Source of the DNA: Sphingomonas sp. IBVSS2 | Lineage (GTDB): Bacteria > Pseudomonadota > Alphaproteobacteria > Sphingomonadales > Sphingomonadaceae | Direction of reading: 5' to 3' | Assembly (NCBI RefSeq): GCF_002127225.1 | Contig: NZ_NFUR01000001.1 | Location: forward strand, 683,592-747,591 | Length of the DNA stretch: 64,000 nucleotides | Part shown: positions 23,577 to 32,770 of the stretch, in pieces | How the letters are laid out: the number at the start of each line of letters is the position of its first letter | Position numbering within the stretch: the first letter of the stretch is position 1 | Translations under genes and position numbers: made by a program | The notes under the pieces: model-generated | Database searches by the model: none | Seen by the model: the letters and a program-made list of their open reading frames with translations, nothing else | Told to the model about the DNA's origin: nothing

Positions 23577-26500
23577 TCACTCCGCGGGTTGCGGCGAATC
23601 GTCCCCGGGCTTGTGCTCGATCGTCCCGCCGCCATGGCCATGGCCGATCACGCGGCTGCCATCGTCGCCCGGCCGGAAGGTGAGCAGCCGGCGCGACAGC
23701 CGCGGCCCCAGCCATTGCTCGAGGCCGACCGCCAGGCTGAACAGCGCGGGCACCATCACCAGCGTGAGCAGCGTCGACAGGATCAGGCCGCCGATCACGG
23801 TGATGCCCATCGGCGCGCGCCACGAACCGTCGCCGTTCAGCGAAAGCGCGGTCGGGATCATGCCGGCGACCATCGCCACCGTGGTCATCAGGATCGGCTG
23901 GGCGCGCTTGTGCCCGGCATCGACGATCGCGGTGAACTTGTCGACGCCCTTGGCCATCTCCTCCAGCGCGAAGTCGATCAGCAGGATCGAGTTCTTCGCG
24001 ACGATGCCGAACAGCATCAGCGCGCCGATCAGCACCGGCATCGAGATCGGCTGGCCGGCGATCCACAGCGCGATCAGTCCGCCCAGCGGCGCGTTGAGCA
24101 GCGAGCCCATGTTCACCAGCGGCGACATGAAGCGGCGATAGAGCAGCACCAGCACCGCGAAGACCAGGAACACGCCCGACATCAGCGCGATGACGAAGTT
24201 CTTCACCATCTCCGCCTGCCACTTGGCGTTGCCGACGGTCATTTCCGCCACGCCGATCGGCAGGTTCTTCATGATCGGCAGCTCGTGGATCTTCTGGAGC
24301 GCGACGCCCGAGACCACGGCCTTGCCCGTCTTGGGATCGGTCGCCAGGTCGGCGCCGACGACGACGCGCCGCTGCAGGTTCAGGCGCTCGATCTTGGTCG
24401 GACCGGTGCCGAAGGCGATGTCCGCCACGGTGCCGAGCTGGACCGAACCGCCATTCTGCGTCTGCACCGGCAGGTTCTTGATCGTGTCGAGTTTGGCGCG
24501 GGCATTCTCCTGCAGCGCCACCCGGATCGGGATCTGGCGATCCGTCAGCGAGAATTTCGCGCTGTTCTGGTCGATATCGCCCAGCGTCGCGATGCGGATC
24601 GCGCTGGAGAGCGCCGCCGTGGTGACGCCGAGATTCGCCGCCAGGTCGAGCCGCGGCTTGATCACGATCTCCGGCCGGTTGAGGTCGCCCGCGATGCGCG
24701 GCGCCACGAGCTCGGGCATCTTCGACATCTGCTCGACCAGCGTGAGCGCGGTCTTGGTGAGCAGCGCCGGATCCTCGCCGCCGAGCGTGATGGTCAGCGC
24801 GCGGCCGCTCGAGCCCCAGCCGCCCTGGGCGCGGAAGCCCACCCGCGCATCGGGGATCTTGAGCAGGTCGGGTGCCAGGCGGCGGGTGAACGCGTCGCTC
24901 GTCTCGGTGCGCTTGTCCTTGAAGATGACCAGCACGCGGCCGTTGCCGACGCCGGCGCGCTCGTAGAGATTCTCCACGTTCGGCTCGGCGCGCAGCCGGT
25001 CGGCGACCTGGCGGACGACGCGATCGGTCTGTTCCAGCGTGGTGCCCGGCACCATCTCGACATTGACGCTCACCTGGTCCTCGTCCTGCGTCGGCTGGAA
25101 GGTCATCGGCAGGATGAAGAAGAAGCCGACGGTCATCACCAGCGACAGGAAGAAGCCGAGGATCGCCGACCAGCGATGGTGCAGCGTCCAGCGCAGCAGC
25201 TTCACATAGGCGTCCATGATCGGGCCTTCGCCGTGCGACGCATGGCCCTTGGCCTTGAGGAAATAGGCGGCGATCATCGGCGTGACGAGGCGAGCCACCG
25301 CAAGGCTCATCAGCACCGAGGCGACGACCGTCAGGCCGAAATTCTTGAAGAACTGCCCCGAGATGCCGGGCATCAGGCCCACGGGCAGGAACACCGCGAC
25401 GATCGACATGGTGGTGGCGAGCACCGCGATGCCGATCTCGTCGGCCGCGTCGATCGACGCCTGATAGGCCGATTTGCCCATGCGCATGTGCCGGACGATG
25501 TTCTCGATCTCCACGATCGCGTCGTCCACCAGCACGCCTGCCACCAGCGAAAGCGCCAGCAGCGTCATCTGGTTCAGCGTGAAGCCCAGCAGGTCCATGA
25601 ACCAGAAGGCCGGGATCGAGGAGAGCGGAATGGCGAGCGCCGAGATCACCGTCGCGCGCCAGTCGCGCAGGAAGATCAGCACCACGATGACGGCGAGCAC
25701 GGCGCCCTCGATCATCGCTTCCATCGCCGAATCATATTGCTGCTCGGCGTATTTGCTCCAATTGGCCAGCAGTTCGAAATGAACCTTGTCGTTGTTCTTC
25801 TCGAGCTGCTTCAGCTTCTTCTGGGCCTCGTGATAGATCGTCACGTCCGACGCGCCCTTGGCGCGCTGGATGTCGAACGAGATCACGGCATGGCCGTTGA
25901 ACCGCGCCGCGCTGCGCAGCTCGGCATAGCTGTCGGTCACGCTGGCGATGTCGGCCAGGCGGACGGTACGGCCGCCGCCGAGCGCGATCTGGGTCTGGCC
26001 GAGCGAATAGGCGTCCTTGGCGTTGCCGAGCACGCGGACCGACTGCTCATAGCCGGAGATCTCGGCGCGCCCGCCCGCCGCGTTCATGTTCACCTGGCGC
26101 AGCTGCTGGTTCACCTGGCTGGCGGTGAGACCATAGGACTGGAGCCTGGCCGGATCGAGCTGGACGCGGATCTCGCGGTTGACGCCGCCGTTGCGGTTCA
26201 CCGCCGACATGCCCTCGATCGAGAGCAGGCTCTTGGCGACCGTGTTGTCGATATACCAGCTCAGCTGCTCGACCGTCATGTCGGGCGCGATCGCGGTGAA
26301 GCTGGCGATGTCGTTGTCGCTGGCCGAATCGACGCGGCCGATCTGCGGCTCCAGGATGCCGTCGGGCAAGTTGCCGCGGACCTGCTGGATCGCGCTGCGC
26401 ACATCCTCCACCGCGCGGTCGATCGGCGTGCCGATCGCCAGCTGCACGACGGTCTGCGAATTGCCCTCGGTCACCGTCGAGTTGATCTCGTCGATGCCCT

Positions 26501-26732
26501 GCAGGCTGCGTACGGCGCTTTCCACCTGCTGGGTGATCTGCGTCTCGAGCTCGCTCGGCGCGGCGCCCGGCTGGCTGATCGAGATCCAGACGATCGGGAA
26601 GTCGATGTCCGGATTGTTGTTCACGTCCATCCGGTTGAAGCTGACGAGGCCAGCCACCGTGAGGAACAGGAAGAGGACGATCGGCGGAACCGGGTTCCGG
26701 ATCGCCCAGGCGGAGATGTTCCGGAAGCTCAT
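23577..26732 (-). CDS. RND efflux pump inner-membrane subunit (HAE-1/AcrB type)
   Basis: The 1051-residue permease is a full-length AcrB/MdtB-like proton-driven exporter. It has an N-terminal helix, two large periplasmic loops and about 12 membrane segments. The proton-relay motif [17 protein letters not shown] carries the paired aspartates of transmembrane helix 4. The tail is histidine-rich (GHGHGGG). The periplasmic adaptor gene lies 12 bases upstream on the same strand, so the two make one operon. No outer-membrane channel gene is nearby, so a TolC-like partner must come from elsewhere. The substrate range cannot be inferred. Confidence 0.94.
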   Translation of the reverse strand: MSFRNISAWAIRNPVPPIVLFLFLTVAGLVSFNRMDVNNNPDIDFPIVWISISQPGAAPSELETQITQQVESAVRSLQGIDEINSTVTEGNSQTVVQLAIGTPIDRAVEDVRSAIQQVRGNLPDGILEPQIGRVDSASDNDIASFTAIAPDMTVEQLSWYIDNTVAKSLLSIEGMSAVNRNGGVNREIRVQLDPARLQSYGLTASQVNQQLRQVNMNAAGGRAEISGYEQSVRVLGNAKDAYSLGQTQIALGGGRTVRLADIASVTDSYAELRSAARFNGHAVISFDIQRAKGASDVTIYHEAQKKLKQLEKNNDKVHFELLANWSKYAEQQYDSAMEAMIEGAVLAVIVVLIFLRDWRATVISALAIPLSSIPAFWFMDLLGFTLNQMTLLALSLVAGVLVDDAIVEIENIVRHMRMGKSAYQASIDAADEIGIAVLATTMSIVAVFLPVGLMPGISGQFFKNFGLTVVASVLMSLAVARLVTPMIAAYFLKAKGHASHGEGPIMDAYVKLLRWTLHHRWSAILGFFLSLVMTVGFFFILPMTFQPTQDEDQVSVNVEMVPGTTLEQTDRVVRQVADRLRAEPNVENLYERAGVGNGRVLVIFKDKRTETSDAFTRRLAPDLLKIPDARVGFRAQGGWGSSGRALTITLGGEDPALLTKTALTLVEQMSKMPELVAPRIAGDLNRPEIVIKPRLDLAANLGVTTAALSSAIRIATLGDIDQNSAKFSLTDRQIPIRVALQENARAKLDTIKNLPVQTQNGGSVQLGTVADIAFGTGPTKIERLNLQRRVVVGADLATDPKTGKAVVSGVALQKIHELPIMKNLPIGVAEMTVGNAKWQAEMVKNFVIALMSGVFLVFAVLVLLYRRFMSPLVNMGSLLNAPLGGLIALWIAGQPISMPVLIGALMLFGIVAKNSILLIDFALEEMAKGVDKFTAIVDAGHKRAQPILMTTVAMVAGMIPTALSLNGDGSWRAPMGITVIGGLILSTLLTLVMVPALFSLAVGLEQWLGPRLSRRLLTFRPGDDGSRVIGHGHGGGTIEHKPGDDSPQPAE

Positions 26733-26744
26733 GACCTGCGACCC

Positions 26745-27944
26745 TTACTGCTTCTTGAGGAGCTGGGGGATGACCTTCTGCCCCGGATTCAGGAACGCGC
26801 CCGCAGTGAGCACCACGCGCTCGCTGCCGGCCAGGCCCTGGGCGATCGAGACGCCCGCATCGGTCACCTCGCCGGTGACGACCGGCGTGCGGACGGCCTG
26901 ATTCTTGGCATCGAGCGTATAGACGTAATTGCCCTGCGCGTCGGTCTGGATCGCGGACTGGGGCAGGATCACCGCATCCTTCGCGCCGGTGACGATCTGC
27001 GTGCTGGCGAAGCCGCCCGGGCGCAGTGCCGGATCATAGCTGAGCTGGATGCGGGCGATGCCCTGGCGGGTGCTCGGATCGATCACCGGCGAGACCTGCC
27101 ACACCGTGCCGCTGAACACCTGGGTGCTGCCGGTCGGCGTGACCTGGGCGGTCGAGCCGACATGGGTGCGCAGGAGATCCGCCTCGGCAAGCTGCGCGCG
27201 CAGCTCCATCTGGCCGCCCATCGCCATGCGGAAGAGCACGCCCGAGCCGCCGCTGACGATCTGGCCCGGCTCGACCTGGCGCGTGAGCACCAGGCCGGCT
27301 TCCGGCGCGCGGATGTCGAGCCGGTGGTTGCGCGCCTGGGTCTCGGCCAGCTGGGCGCGGGAGACGCGGACGCGGGCGGAGGCCTGGTCGCGCGCGGCGG
27401 TCAGCCGGTCGATATCGGCCTTGGAGACGAAGCCGTTCGAGACCAGGCCCTTGGCGCGATCGAGGTTGGCCTGGGCGAGCTTGGCATCGGCTTCCGAGAC
27501 GCGCACGGAGGCGGCGAGCGAATCGGCGGTCTGCACCTGGACCGAGCGATCGACGGTGGCGAGGACCTGGCCCTTGGCGACCCAGGTGCCCGGCTCGACG
27601 AGCACGCGCGTGACGAGGCCGCCCTCGCCGACCACGCCCACCGGCATCTCGCGCTTGGCGGCGAGGCTGCCGGTGCCGCTGATCACCGTCTGGACCGACT
27701 GGCGGCCGGGAATGGCGATGGTGACGGTGGGGATCTGGGACTGGTTGGCCTGCTGGGAGCCGCCCTTGCCCGCGGCCGCCTTGGTGGCGGCGCCGTCCTG
27801 CCTGCCCATCATGAAATAGGCGGCGATGCCGATCAGCACCACCACGGCCAGCGTGATCCACAGCCAGCGCCGCGACTTCGGCGCTTCCTCACCACTATAT
27901 TCCAGCCGCTCCTGTCGTCCGAACATCCCTGCCTCGTAATTCAT
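26745..27944 (-). CDS. RND efflux periplasmic adaptor (membrane fusion protein)
   Basis: From the ATG at 27944 the protein has 399 residues. A single membrane anchor lies at about residues 20-38 (LWITLAVVVLIGIAAYFMM), followed by a Gly/Ser/Gln linker. The lipoyl half-motifs are GEGGLVTRVLVEPGTWVAKGQ and, after a helical hairpin (residues 130-190), LDIRAPEAGLVLTRQVEPGQ. A beta-barrel and membrane-proximal domain complete it. It bridges the adjacent RND permease to an outer-membrane channel. An ATG three codons upstream (27953) is an alternative start. Confidence 0.92.
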   Translation of the reverse strand: MNYEAGMFGRQERLEYSGEEAPKSRRWLWITLAVVVLIGIAAYFMMGRQDGAATKAAAGKGGSQQANQSQIPTVTIAIPGRQSVQTVISGTGSLAAKREMPVGVVGEGGLVTRVLVEPGTWVAKGQVLATVDRSVQVQTADSLAASVRVSEADAKLAQANLDRAKGLVSNGFVSKADIDRLTAARDQASARVRVSRAQLAETQARNHRLDIRAPEAGLVLTRQVEPGQIVSGGSGVLFRMAMGGQMELRAQLAEADLLRTHVGSTAQVTPTGSTQVFSGTVWQVSPVIDPSTRQGIARIQLSYDPALRPGGFASTQIVTGAKDAVILPQSAIQTDAQGNYVYTLDAKNQAVRTPVVTGEVTDAGVSIAQGLAGSERVVLTAGAFLNPGQKVIPQLLKKQ

Positions 27945-28191
27945 GTGCGACATTCCGATCCGGCCGAATGGCCGCTGCCCCCAATGAGATCGCACTGTAT
28001 TAGATGAATAAGGCACCGGCCACAAGAGCCGTTTCGCTTGGGGCGGGCAAATGCCCGTTTCGGTCTTATTTCGCAAGTATCCGGAATGTTTCCCGAACCA
28101 TTTCCGACAAGAAACGGTTGCATTGGCGGCGTTACGGCGCGACGTTCGCGCGCGGTCCGGGGGAGACGGACCTAGATCGAGGAGGGATTCA

Positions 28192-28452
28192 ATGCCTCAT
28201 GGGATTATTGGGTGGCTGCTCATCGGCCTCGTCGCCGGAGCGCTTGGCAAGCTGATCATGCCGGGCAAGGACCCCGGCGGCGTGATCGTCACGATCCTGA
28301 TCGGCATCGCCGGCGCGCTGCTGGCTTTTTATCTGACGCCGATGCTCGGCCTCGACGTGCGCGACAGCACCTGGCAGGCCTATGCCGCGGCGACTGCCGG
28401 CTCGGTGGTGCTGCTGGCGCTGTACCGGCTGGTGATGGTCCGCCGGGTCTGA
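28192..28452 (+). CDS. GlsB/YeaQ/YmgE family membrane protein
   Basis: The 86-residue, three-helix membrane protein of the transglycosylase-associated/GlsB family begins MPHGIIGWLLIGLVAGALGK. It has the glycine-rich second helix VIVTILIGIAGALLAFYL and a third helix ending in LYRLVMVRR. GAGGAGG stands eight bases before the ATG, a near-ideal ribosome site, so strong expression is likely. These small proteins are linked to envelope or stress responses, but the mechanism is unknown. A second family member lies on the opposite strand at 29317-29574, on the far side of the SIMPL gene. Confidence 0.9.
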   Translation: MPHGIIGWLLIGLVAGALGKLIMPGKDPGGVIVTILIGIAGALLAFYLTPMLGLDVRDSTWQAYAAATAGSVVLLALYRLVMVRRV

Positions 28453-28475
28453 GGGCCTTTTTCCGTTCAGCTTCC

Positions 28476-28519
28476 ATTTGTCCCGCGTGCGGCAAGCCGG
28501 GCGCGGGACAAATCGTTTT
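28476..28519 (+). terminator. rho-independent terminator after the first GlsB-like gene
   Basis: A perfect 12-base inverted repeat, ATTTGTCCCGCG (28476-28487) and CGCGGGACAAAT (28502-28513), is followed by CGTTTTT. The hairpin plus T-run fits an intrinsic terminator for the upstream gene. The T-run almost touches the ribosome site of the SIMPL gene (GGAG at 28521), so the SIMPL gene probably needs either read-through or a promoter embedded here. Confidence 0.75.
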
Positions 28520-28532
28520 TGGAGCGTATCGA

Positions 28533-29255
28533 ATGATTCGGACTGTTCTTGCCACTTCCGCCGCGCTGCTCACGGCTGCGGCGCTGCCGGCCGCCGCGCA
28601 GCAGGAAATGCGCCCCGTGCTGCTCGACGGCACGGTGCTCGACGTGAGCGCCACCGGGATCAGCACCAGGGTGCCCGATCTGGCGGTGATCCAGGCGGGT
28701 GTCGTCACCCAGGCGGCGACCGCTGCCGAGGCGATGCAGCAGAACAGCGCGCAGATGACCAGGGTGCTGGCCGCGCTGCGCAAGGCCGGCGTCGCCGAGC
28801 GCGACATCCAGACCGCGACGATCGGCCTCGCGCCGCAATATCGCTATGCGCAGAACGAGCCGCCGGTGATCACCGGCTACCAGGCTACGAACCAGGTCTC
28901 GGTCCGCTTCCGCGACGTGGCGAAGAGCGGCACGATCCTCGACACGCTGGTGCGCGAGGGCGCCAACAACATCTCGGGGCCCGAGCTGACGGTCGACAAG
29001 CCCGAGGGCGCGCTCGACGAGGCGCGGGTGGACGCCGTGACGAAGGCGCGGGCGCGGGCCGAGCTCTATGCCCGGGCGGCGGGGCTCAAGGTCGATCGCA
29101 TCCTGGCGATCTCGGAGAGCGGGGCGCTGCCCAATCCGCCGATGCCGGTGATGATGATGCGCGTCGCCGCGGCGCCGATGGCGGACAAGACCGAAGTGGC
29201 GGCGGGCGAGCGCGAGCTCAACGTGACCGTCACCGTGCGCTTCCTGCTCAAGTAG
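28533..29255 (+). CDS. periplasmic SIMPL domain protein (DUF541)
   Basis: The 240-residue protein has a signal peptide (residues 1-22, ending AAAQ) and a SIMPL/DUF541 domain: VSATGISTRVPDLAVIQAGVVTQA, QNSAQMTRVLAALRKAGVAERDIQT, and the C-terminal AARSA-like stretch ARARAELYARAAGLKVDRILAISE. Such proteins are periplasmic or surface-associated and are linked to oxidative or envelope stress, but no enzymatic activity is established. It is followed by a strong bidirectional hairpin terminator. GGAG is placed 9 bases before the ATG. Confidence 0.92.
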   Translation: MIRTVLATSAALLTAAALPAAAQQEMRPVLLDGTVLDVSATGISTRVPDLAVIQAGVVTQAATAAEAMQQNSAQMTRVLAALRKAGVAERDIQTATIGLAPQYRYAQNEPPVITGYQATNQVSVRFRDVAKSGTILDTLVREGANNISGPELTVDKPEGALDEARVDAVTKARARAELYARAAGLKVDRILAISESGALPNPPMPVMMMRVAAAPMADKTEVAAGERELNVTVTVRFLLK

Positions 29256-29264
29256 CCGGACGTG

Positions 29265-29298
29265 AAAAGGGGCCGTCCCTCGCGGGGCGGCCCCTTTT
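29265..29298. terminator. strong bidirectional hairpin terminator
   Basis: A 15-base-pair stem (AAAAGGGGCCGTCCC with GGGGCGGCCCCTTTT, one G-T pair) closes a TCGC loop. The A-run on one side and T-run on the other make it functional in both directions, which suits its position between the convergent SIMPL and second GlsB-like genes. Confidence 0.9.
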
Positions 29299-29316
29299 GC
29301 GTGCGGGCGTCGTGGT

Positions 29317-29574
29317 TCAGCGCAGCGAGCCGCGGCGGACCAGGTTGACCAGCGCGAGCAGGACGATCGCGCCGACCAGCGACACCAGGAACGTCGTCGG
29401 CGTGATGGCGCCGTTGATGCCGCCGCCGCCGAACAGCCAGCCGCCGATAAAGGCGCCGACGATCCCGACGATCACGTTCAGGAAGATGCCCTGCTGGGCA
29501 TCGGTACGCATCACGATGCTGGCGAGCCAGCCGACGACGCCGCCGATGACCAGCCAAACGATAAGACCCACCAT
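29317..29574 (-). CDS. second GlsB/YeaQ/YmgE family membrane protein
   Basis: The 85-residue protein is closest in pattern to E. coli YeaQ/YmgE: MVGLIVWLVIGGVVGWLASIVMR, then the glycine-rich NVIVGIVGAFIGGWLFGGGG and a third helix LVSLVGAIVLLALVNLVRRG. It is predicted to be an inner-membrane protein with three helices and a conserved arginine after the first. GGAGG stands just upstream of the ATG. It is the second family member within 1.2 kb, so the locus looks like a small envelope-stress cluster with the SIMPL gene in the middle. Confidence 0.9.
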   Translation of the reverse strand: MVGLIVWLVIGGVVGWLASIVMRTDAQQGIFLNVIVGIVGAFIGGWLFGGGGINGAITPTTFLVSLVGAIVLLALVNLVRRGSLR

Positions 29575-29690
29575 AAGTCCCTCCGTTGTTTCGGCCCGTT
29601 GATCGGGCGACGAAACAAAAATGAGTGGACGGTCATGTTGGTTCCGTACCGAAATTTTCGGCCGGCCCGGAACTTTTCCGCGAAGCCCCG

Positions 29691-29729
29691 AAAGAAAACG
29701 GCCCGTTCCGGCAAGCCGGGAACGGGCCG
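29691..29729 (-). terminator. intrinsic terminator of sciP
   Basis: On the minus strand, an 11-base-pair stem CGGCCCGTTCC/GGAACGGGCCG (29699-29709 with 29719-29729) is followed by the run TTTTCTTTC. It lies 24 bases beyond the sciP stop codon and is correctly oriented to end that transcript. Confidence 0.85.
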
Positions 29730-29752
29730 ATATTGCGCCTTTAGGGAGATGC

Positions 29753-30052
29753 TCAGTATTTCTGCTGGCGCTCGTAGAGCGAGCGATAATGCTGGATGCG
29801 GGTCACCCGCAGGCCGGGCATGCCCGAGCGGTCGATCGCGCGCTGCCAGCCCGCGAATTCCTCGACGGTGAGGCCATAGCGTTCGCAAACCTCGTCGACG
29901 CTGAGCAGGCCGCCGTTCACGGCCGCCACCACCTCTGCCTTGCGGCGCACGACCCAGCGGGTCGTCTCGGGCGGGGGAAGCGTCTCGAGCGTAAGCGGCT
30001 CGCCGAGCGGGCCAATCACTTTCGCCGGACGGATCTTTTGATTCTCAATCAT
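29753..30052 (-). CDS. sciP: CtrA inhibitor SciP
   Basis: The 99-residue DUF1153 protein contains the family core IGPLGEPLTLETLPPP, RWVVRRKAEVVAAV, and LLSVDEVCERYGLTVEEFAGWQ, which is a helix-turn-helix-like segment. In Caulobacter crescentus, SciP binds the master cell-cycle regulator CtrA and stops it from activating genes in early G1. Its presence marks the organism as an alphaproteobacterium with a CtrA network. The gene ends in a good intrinsic terminator. No clear TTAA-N7-TTAA CtrA box was found in the 100 bases upstream. Confidence 0.95.
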   Translation of the reverse strand: MIENQKIRPAKVIGPLGEPLTLETLPPPETTRWVVRRKAEVVAAVNGGLLSVDEVCERYGLTVEEFAGWQRAIDRSGMPGLRVTRIQHYRSLYERQQKY

Positions 30053-30155
30053 CTACTCGCCTTTCGGGGCGGGGGCCCCCGCTACGCAAACTCTACGAAC
30101 GACCGATATTCGCTGCTCTTGAACATCGGCTAAATCGCCTCGGTAAATTCGATCT

Positions 30156-30383
30156 TCATTCTTCCTGCCGCCTGGCGAGCGCACGCGCCGCGAGGCGGTG
30201 AAACGCCCCGTGCGCGGGAGCGAGCAGCTGCTCGACCGGCGCGATCAGCGCCAGCCGGGCCTGCGCGCGCGCCGTGGGGCTCGCCGCCTGGCGCGCCGCC
30301 ACGCCGACCAGCAATACCGCCAGTTCGGTCGGCATGGCCGTGATGGCCACATCGCGTTCCAGTCTGGCGAAACTCAGGTCCAC
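30156..30383 (-). CDS. hypothetical small protein
   Basis: This is an unrecognised 75-residue product starting at a GTG at 30383 preceded by AAGAGAG. It is alanine- and arginine-rich (PTELAVLLVGVAARQAASPTARAQARLALIA in shorter pieces, ending LAARALARRQEE), with one moderately hydrophobic stretch at residues 18-32 and predicted helices after it. Third-codon GC is as high as in neighbouring genes, which favours a real gene. It lies upstream of sciP on the same strand, 103 bases apart. No function can be offered. Confidence 0.5.
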   Translation of the reverse strand: MDLSFARLERDVAITAMPTELAVLLVGVAARQAASPTARAQARLALIAPVEQLLAPAHGAFHRLAARALARRQEE

Positions 30384-30528
30384 GCTCTCTTACCCATCCG
30401 ACAGGTCGATTTCGGATGAGGCGTTCTAGCCCAAAGTCTTGAAGGGTCCGTAAAGCAGGTGAAAACGCGCGCTTAACCAGCGTTACCGGAATCCCACCGG
30501 GGTGGCGCGCCGGCCCGCGAACGCCTAA

Positions 30529-31650
30529 ATGCGCGCGATCATGATCGCAGGAGACTTCCAGCTCGAAGCGCCGCTGAAGGCCAGGCGCATCGTCGTCGCC
30601 ATGTCGGGCGGCGTCGATTCCTCCGTCGTCGCGGCGCTCGCCGCGGCCACCGGCGCCGAGACGATCGGGGTGACGCTCCAGCTCTACGACCATGGCGAGG
30701 CAGTGGGCCGCGCCGGTTCCTGCTGCGCCGGCCGCGACATCCGCGACGCGCGGGCGGTGTGCGACCGGCTGGGGATCGCGCACTATGTCTTCGACCATGC
30801 CTCGCGCTTCAAGACCGAGGTGATCGACGATTTCGCCGACGAATATCTCGCCGGCCGCACCCCGATTCCCTGCGTGAAGTGCAATATGGGGCCCAAGTTC
30901 ACCGATCTGTTCGCGCTCGCCCGCGACCTGGGCGCCGATTGCCTCGCCACCGGCCATTATGTCCGCCGAGTCGCCGGCGCGCAGGGTGCCGAGTTGCACC
31001 GCGCGCACGATCCGGCGCGCGACCAGAGCTATTTCCTGTTCGCCACCACGGCCGCGCAGCTCGACTTCCTGCGCTTTCCGCTGGGCGGCATGCCCAAGCC
31101 GCGCGTGCGCGAACTCGCCGCCGAGCTGGGCCTGGGCGTCGCCGCCAAGCCCGACAGCCAGGACATCTGCTTCGTTCCCGACGGCGACTATGCCAGCCTG
31201 GTGAAGAAGCTGCGCCCGGAGGCGGAGACGGGCGGCGATATCGTCGACGAAGCCGGCGCGCTGCTGGGACGGCACCGCGGGCTGATCCATTTCACCGTCG
31301 GCCAGCGCCGCGGGCTCGAGATCGGCGGCGCGCCCGAACCCTATTATGTCCTGCGCCTCGATCCCGAGACCCGGCAGGTCGTCGTCGGCCCCAAGCGGGC
31401 GCTGGCGGTGCGTGCGGCGCGGATCGAGGGGATCAACTGGCTGGGCGGCGATCATGCCGGGCCGCTCACCGCCAAGGTGCGCAGCCTCGCCAAGCCGGTG
31501 CCGGCCCGGCTGGAGGGCGACCGCGTGGTGTTCGAAGTTCCCGAATATGGCGTCGCGCCCGGCCAGGCCGCCGTGCTCTACGCGGGCGATCGCGTGCTGG
31601 GCGGGGGCTGGATCGCCGAGACCGAGCGGGCCGAGCTGCTCCTGGCCTGA
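30529..31650 (+). CDS. mnmA: tRNA-specific 2-thiouridylase MnmA
   Basis: The 373-residue enzyme puts sulphur on U34 of the tRNAs for Lys, Glu and Gln. The PP-loop ATP-binding motif is [14 protein letters not shown] near residue 25. The two catalytic cysteines are C118 (in VKCNMGPKF) and C214 (in [10 protein letters not shown]), followed by the C-terminal barrel ([10 protein letters not shown] onwards). It should receive sulphur from a Tus-type relay or directly from a cysteine desulphurase; no such genes are nearby. The ATG at 30529 leaves about 20 residues before the domain; an ATG at 30541 is also possible. It is a single gene. Confidence 0.96.
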   Translation: MRAIMIAGDFQLEAPLKARRIVVAMSGGVDSSVVAALAAATGAETIGVTLQLYDHGEAVGRAGSCCAGRDIRDARAVCDRLGIAHYVFDHASRFKTEVIDDFADEYLAGRTPIPCVKCNMGPKFTDLFALARDLGADCLATGHYVRRVAGAQGAELHRAHDPARDQSYFLFATTAAQLDFLRFPLGGMPKPRVRELAAELGLGVAAKPDSQDICFVPDGDYASLVKKLRPEAETGGDIVDEAGALLGRHRGLIHFTVGQRRGLEIGGAPEPYYVLRLDPETRQVVVGPKRALAVRAARIEGINWLGGDHAGPLTAKVRSLAKPVPARLEGDRVVFEVPEYGVAPGQAAVLYAGDRVLGGGWIAETERAELLLA

Positions 31651-31707
31651 GCCGCGCGCGCATCGCCGGAGTTTGCAATCGGCAGGATCGCCCCCAGGGC
31701 ATCCGGC

Positions 31708-32613
31708 CTATTTCAGGAACGCCACGATCGCATCGGAAGTGGCTTCGGGCTGTTCTTCCATCAGCCAATGGCCGGATGCCGGGATCACCACCTGGGTCAC
31801 GTTGGTCGCCGCGGCCCGCGCCACCGTCGCCATGGTCGGCCCGAACGACTTCTCCCCGCCGATCGCCAGCACCGGCATGGTCAGCTTGCCCCGGGCGAGC
31901 AGCGCCCGATCGTCGATCGCGTCCTGGTCGAACGCGGCGAACTGGCTGAACCCGGCATGCATTGCACCCGGCAGCGCATAGAGCGCCGCATAATGGACGC
32001 GCGAGGCCTCGTCGAACTTCGCCGGGTCGGCCGAGAACTCGTTCCAGAAACGATCGAGATAGATGCGCTCGCGCCCGGCGACGAGGCGCTCCATGTCGGG
32101 CCCGCCGAAACGGAAATGCCAGAGCAGCGGGTTCTCGAGGATCTCCTTCCAGGGGCCGATGCCCGGGATCGGCGCGTCCATCAGCACGAAATGCGGGACG
32201 CGCGCCGGATAGCGGGCGACGAACGCATAGCCGACCATGTTGCCGATATCGTGCGCCACCACGTCCACCCGGTCGACGCCGAGCGCGGCGAGCACGCCCG
32301 CCACATCCTCCGCCTGGTTCTTCTTGTCATAGCCGCCCGCGGGCTTGGCCGAGAGGCCCAGCCCGCGCAGATCGGGCACGATCACCCGGTGGTTGCGCAC
32401 CAGCCGCGCGGCCAGCGGCTCCCACATGTCGCCGGTCTCGCCATAGCCGTGCAGCAGCAGCACCGCCGGACCGCTGCCGCCGATGCGGACATGGAGGGTG
32501 GTGCCGTTGGTCGCGATTTCCCGCGTGGTGAAATCGGCGGGATAGGGCGCCACCTGCGCTGCCGCCGGTGGGGCGCATGCGAGCGCCAGAGCTGCCAAGC
32601 CAGATTTCCACAT
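31708..32613 (-). CDS. exported alpha/beta hydrolase, epoxide-hydrolase/dehalogenase-like
   Basis: From the ATG at 32613 (GGAGGAG seven bases upstream) the protein has 301 residues and a signal peptide ending AAAQ. The alpha/beta fold shows LLLHGYGETGDMW as the oxyanion strand-loop. The nucleophile elbow is VAHDIGNMVG, so the nucleophile is Asp122 rather than serine, and the catalytic histidine is H282 in SGHWLMEEQPE. An aspartate nucleophile points to hydrolysis of epoxides or C-halogen bonds through an alkyl-enzyme ester. It is divergent from a SnoaL/DUF4440-like gene. The substrate is unknown. Confidence 0.88.
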   Translation of the reverse strand: MWKSGLAALALACAPPAAAQVAPYPADFTTREIATNGTTLHVRIGGSGPAVLLLHGYGETGDMWEPLAARLVRNHRVIVPDLRGLGLSAKPAGGYDKKNQAEDVAGVLAALGVDRVDVVAHDIGNMVGYAFVARYPARVPHFVLMDAPIPGIGPWKEILENPLLWHFRFGGPDMERLVAGRERIYLDRFWNEFSADPAKFDEASRVHYAALYALPGAMHAGFSQFAAFDQDAIDDRALLARGKLTMPVLAIGGEKSFGPTMATVARAAATNVTQVVIPASGHWLMEEQPEATSDAIVAFLK

Positions 32614-32770
32614 CGCATTTCTCCTCCACAGAGGGATGATGATTCGCCCGGGCCGCGATGATGACTCCGAAACGATCCCCACGCCAATCCCGCCGGCCGT
32701 GGCCCGGCGGCGGCGCTTTGCGCAGACGGGATGTCGTGTGTTATATGAGTGGTACACAAGGGAGAAATGC

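Noticed and set aside
23433..28007. A 1524-residue open frame on the plus strand opposite the RND pump genes.
   Set aside because: It is the antisense shadow of the permease and adaptor genes in GC-rich DNA. Its protein is a low-complexity Arg/His/Asp-rich string with no domain, while the minus strand encodes complete AcrB- and adaptor-like proteins.
30470..30495. TTAACCAGCGTTACC upstream of mnmA as a CtrA binding site.
   Set aside because: It has one good half-site, but the second half is mismatched and the spacing is not TTAA-N7-TTAA.
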